A stretch of 7,129 nucleotides of DNA from positions 1 through 7,129 of the forward strand of contig CAZKDJ010000206.1 of the NCBI GenBank assembly GCA_964551295.1, in the 5' to 3' direction. The notes beneath the pieces are model-generated. The model had not been told where the DNA came from, ran no database searches, and was given only the letters and a program-made list of their open reading frames with translations. Shown here piece by piece: positions 7,097 through 7,129 of the stretch. The position numbers and the translations under genes are program-made. Numbering within the stretch: the first letter of the stretch is position 1; every line of letters begins with the position of its first letter. The stretch is from JAFGED01 sp964551295 (GTDB lineage: Bacteria; Chloroflexota; Anaerolineae; B4-G1).

Positions 7097-7129
7097 CAAT
7101 CTGTCATCGATTCTTCATCAACCCAGTCT
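7096..7129 (-). CDS. Possible last codons of a further upstream gene
   Basis: One minus-strand frame reads DWVDEESMTD and then TGA (7098-7096), 12 bases before the start of the first recombinase and touching its ribosome binding site. The other two frames also reach stops within this short stretch, so the frame is unproven. If real, it could be a third member of the recombinase operon. Confidence 0.15.
   Translation of the reverse strand, partial: DWVDEESMTD

Overview
The window holds four complete genes on the minus strand, running right to left, and the 3' end of one gene on the plus strand at the left edge. There is no rRNA, tRNA or CRISPR array, and no gene-free stretch longer than about 50 bases. 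The organism is most likely a member of the Chloroflexota or a similar environmental bacterium. That rests on the modular secreted protein with a YLPLVLR linker (from memory, a common feature of Chloroflexota exported proteins) and the golvesin-type modules. It is an inference, not a taxonomic result. All four complete genes have strong GGAGG-type ribosome binding sites.

Right half (about 7083 to 4112): two tyrosine recombinases of 344 and 646 residues overlap by 4 bases (ATGA), so they are probably translationally coupled. Both keep the full catalytic set R, K, HxxR, H, Y. The larger one has a long N-terminal extension and a Cys/His-rich segment after the catalytic tyrosine. The sizes, order and Cys cluster resemble TnpA and TnpB of the Tn554 transposase family. 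No TnpC-like gene follows. Ten in-frame codons and a stop just upstream of the first recombinase could be the end of a further gene, but this is weak.

Left half (4075 to 202): a two-gene unit follows only 36 bases after the second recombinase and is probably driven by its own sigma70-like promoter (TTGTCA-16-TATACT), whose -35 box overlaps the end of the recombinase gene. The first gene encodes an 889-residue exported protein: signal peptide, beta-sandwich domain, two tandem golvesin/Xly CBD-like modules, and a C-terminal glycoside-hydrolase-like barrel with an NEP acid/base motif and a later ITEADL nucleophile motif. The second gene, 16 bases on, encodes a 395-residue lipoprotein with beta-propeller-like repeats.

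Left edge (1 to 171): a high-GC reading frame on the plus strand ends in a CPACGG zinc-knuckle-like motif. It converges with the lipoprotein gene, with only 30 bases between the two stops.

The most interesting reading is a Tn554-like integrating element whose recombinase genes sit directly before a cell-surface carbohydrate-active gene pair that could be cargo. The window does not contain both element ends, so cargo status is unproven.
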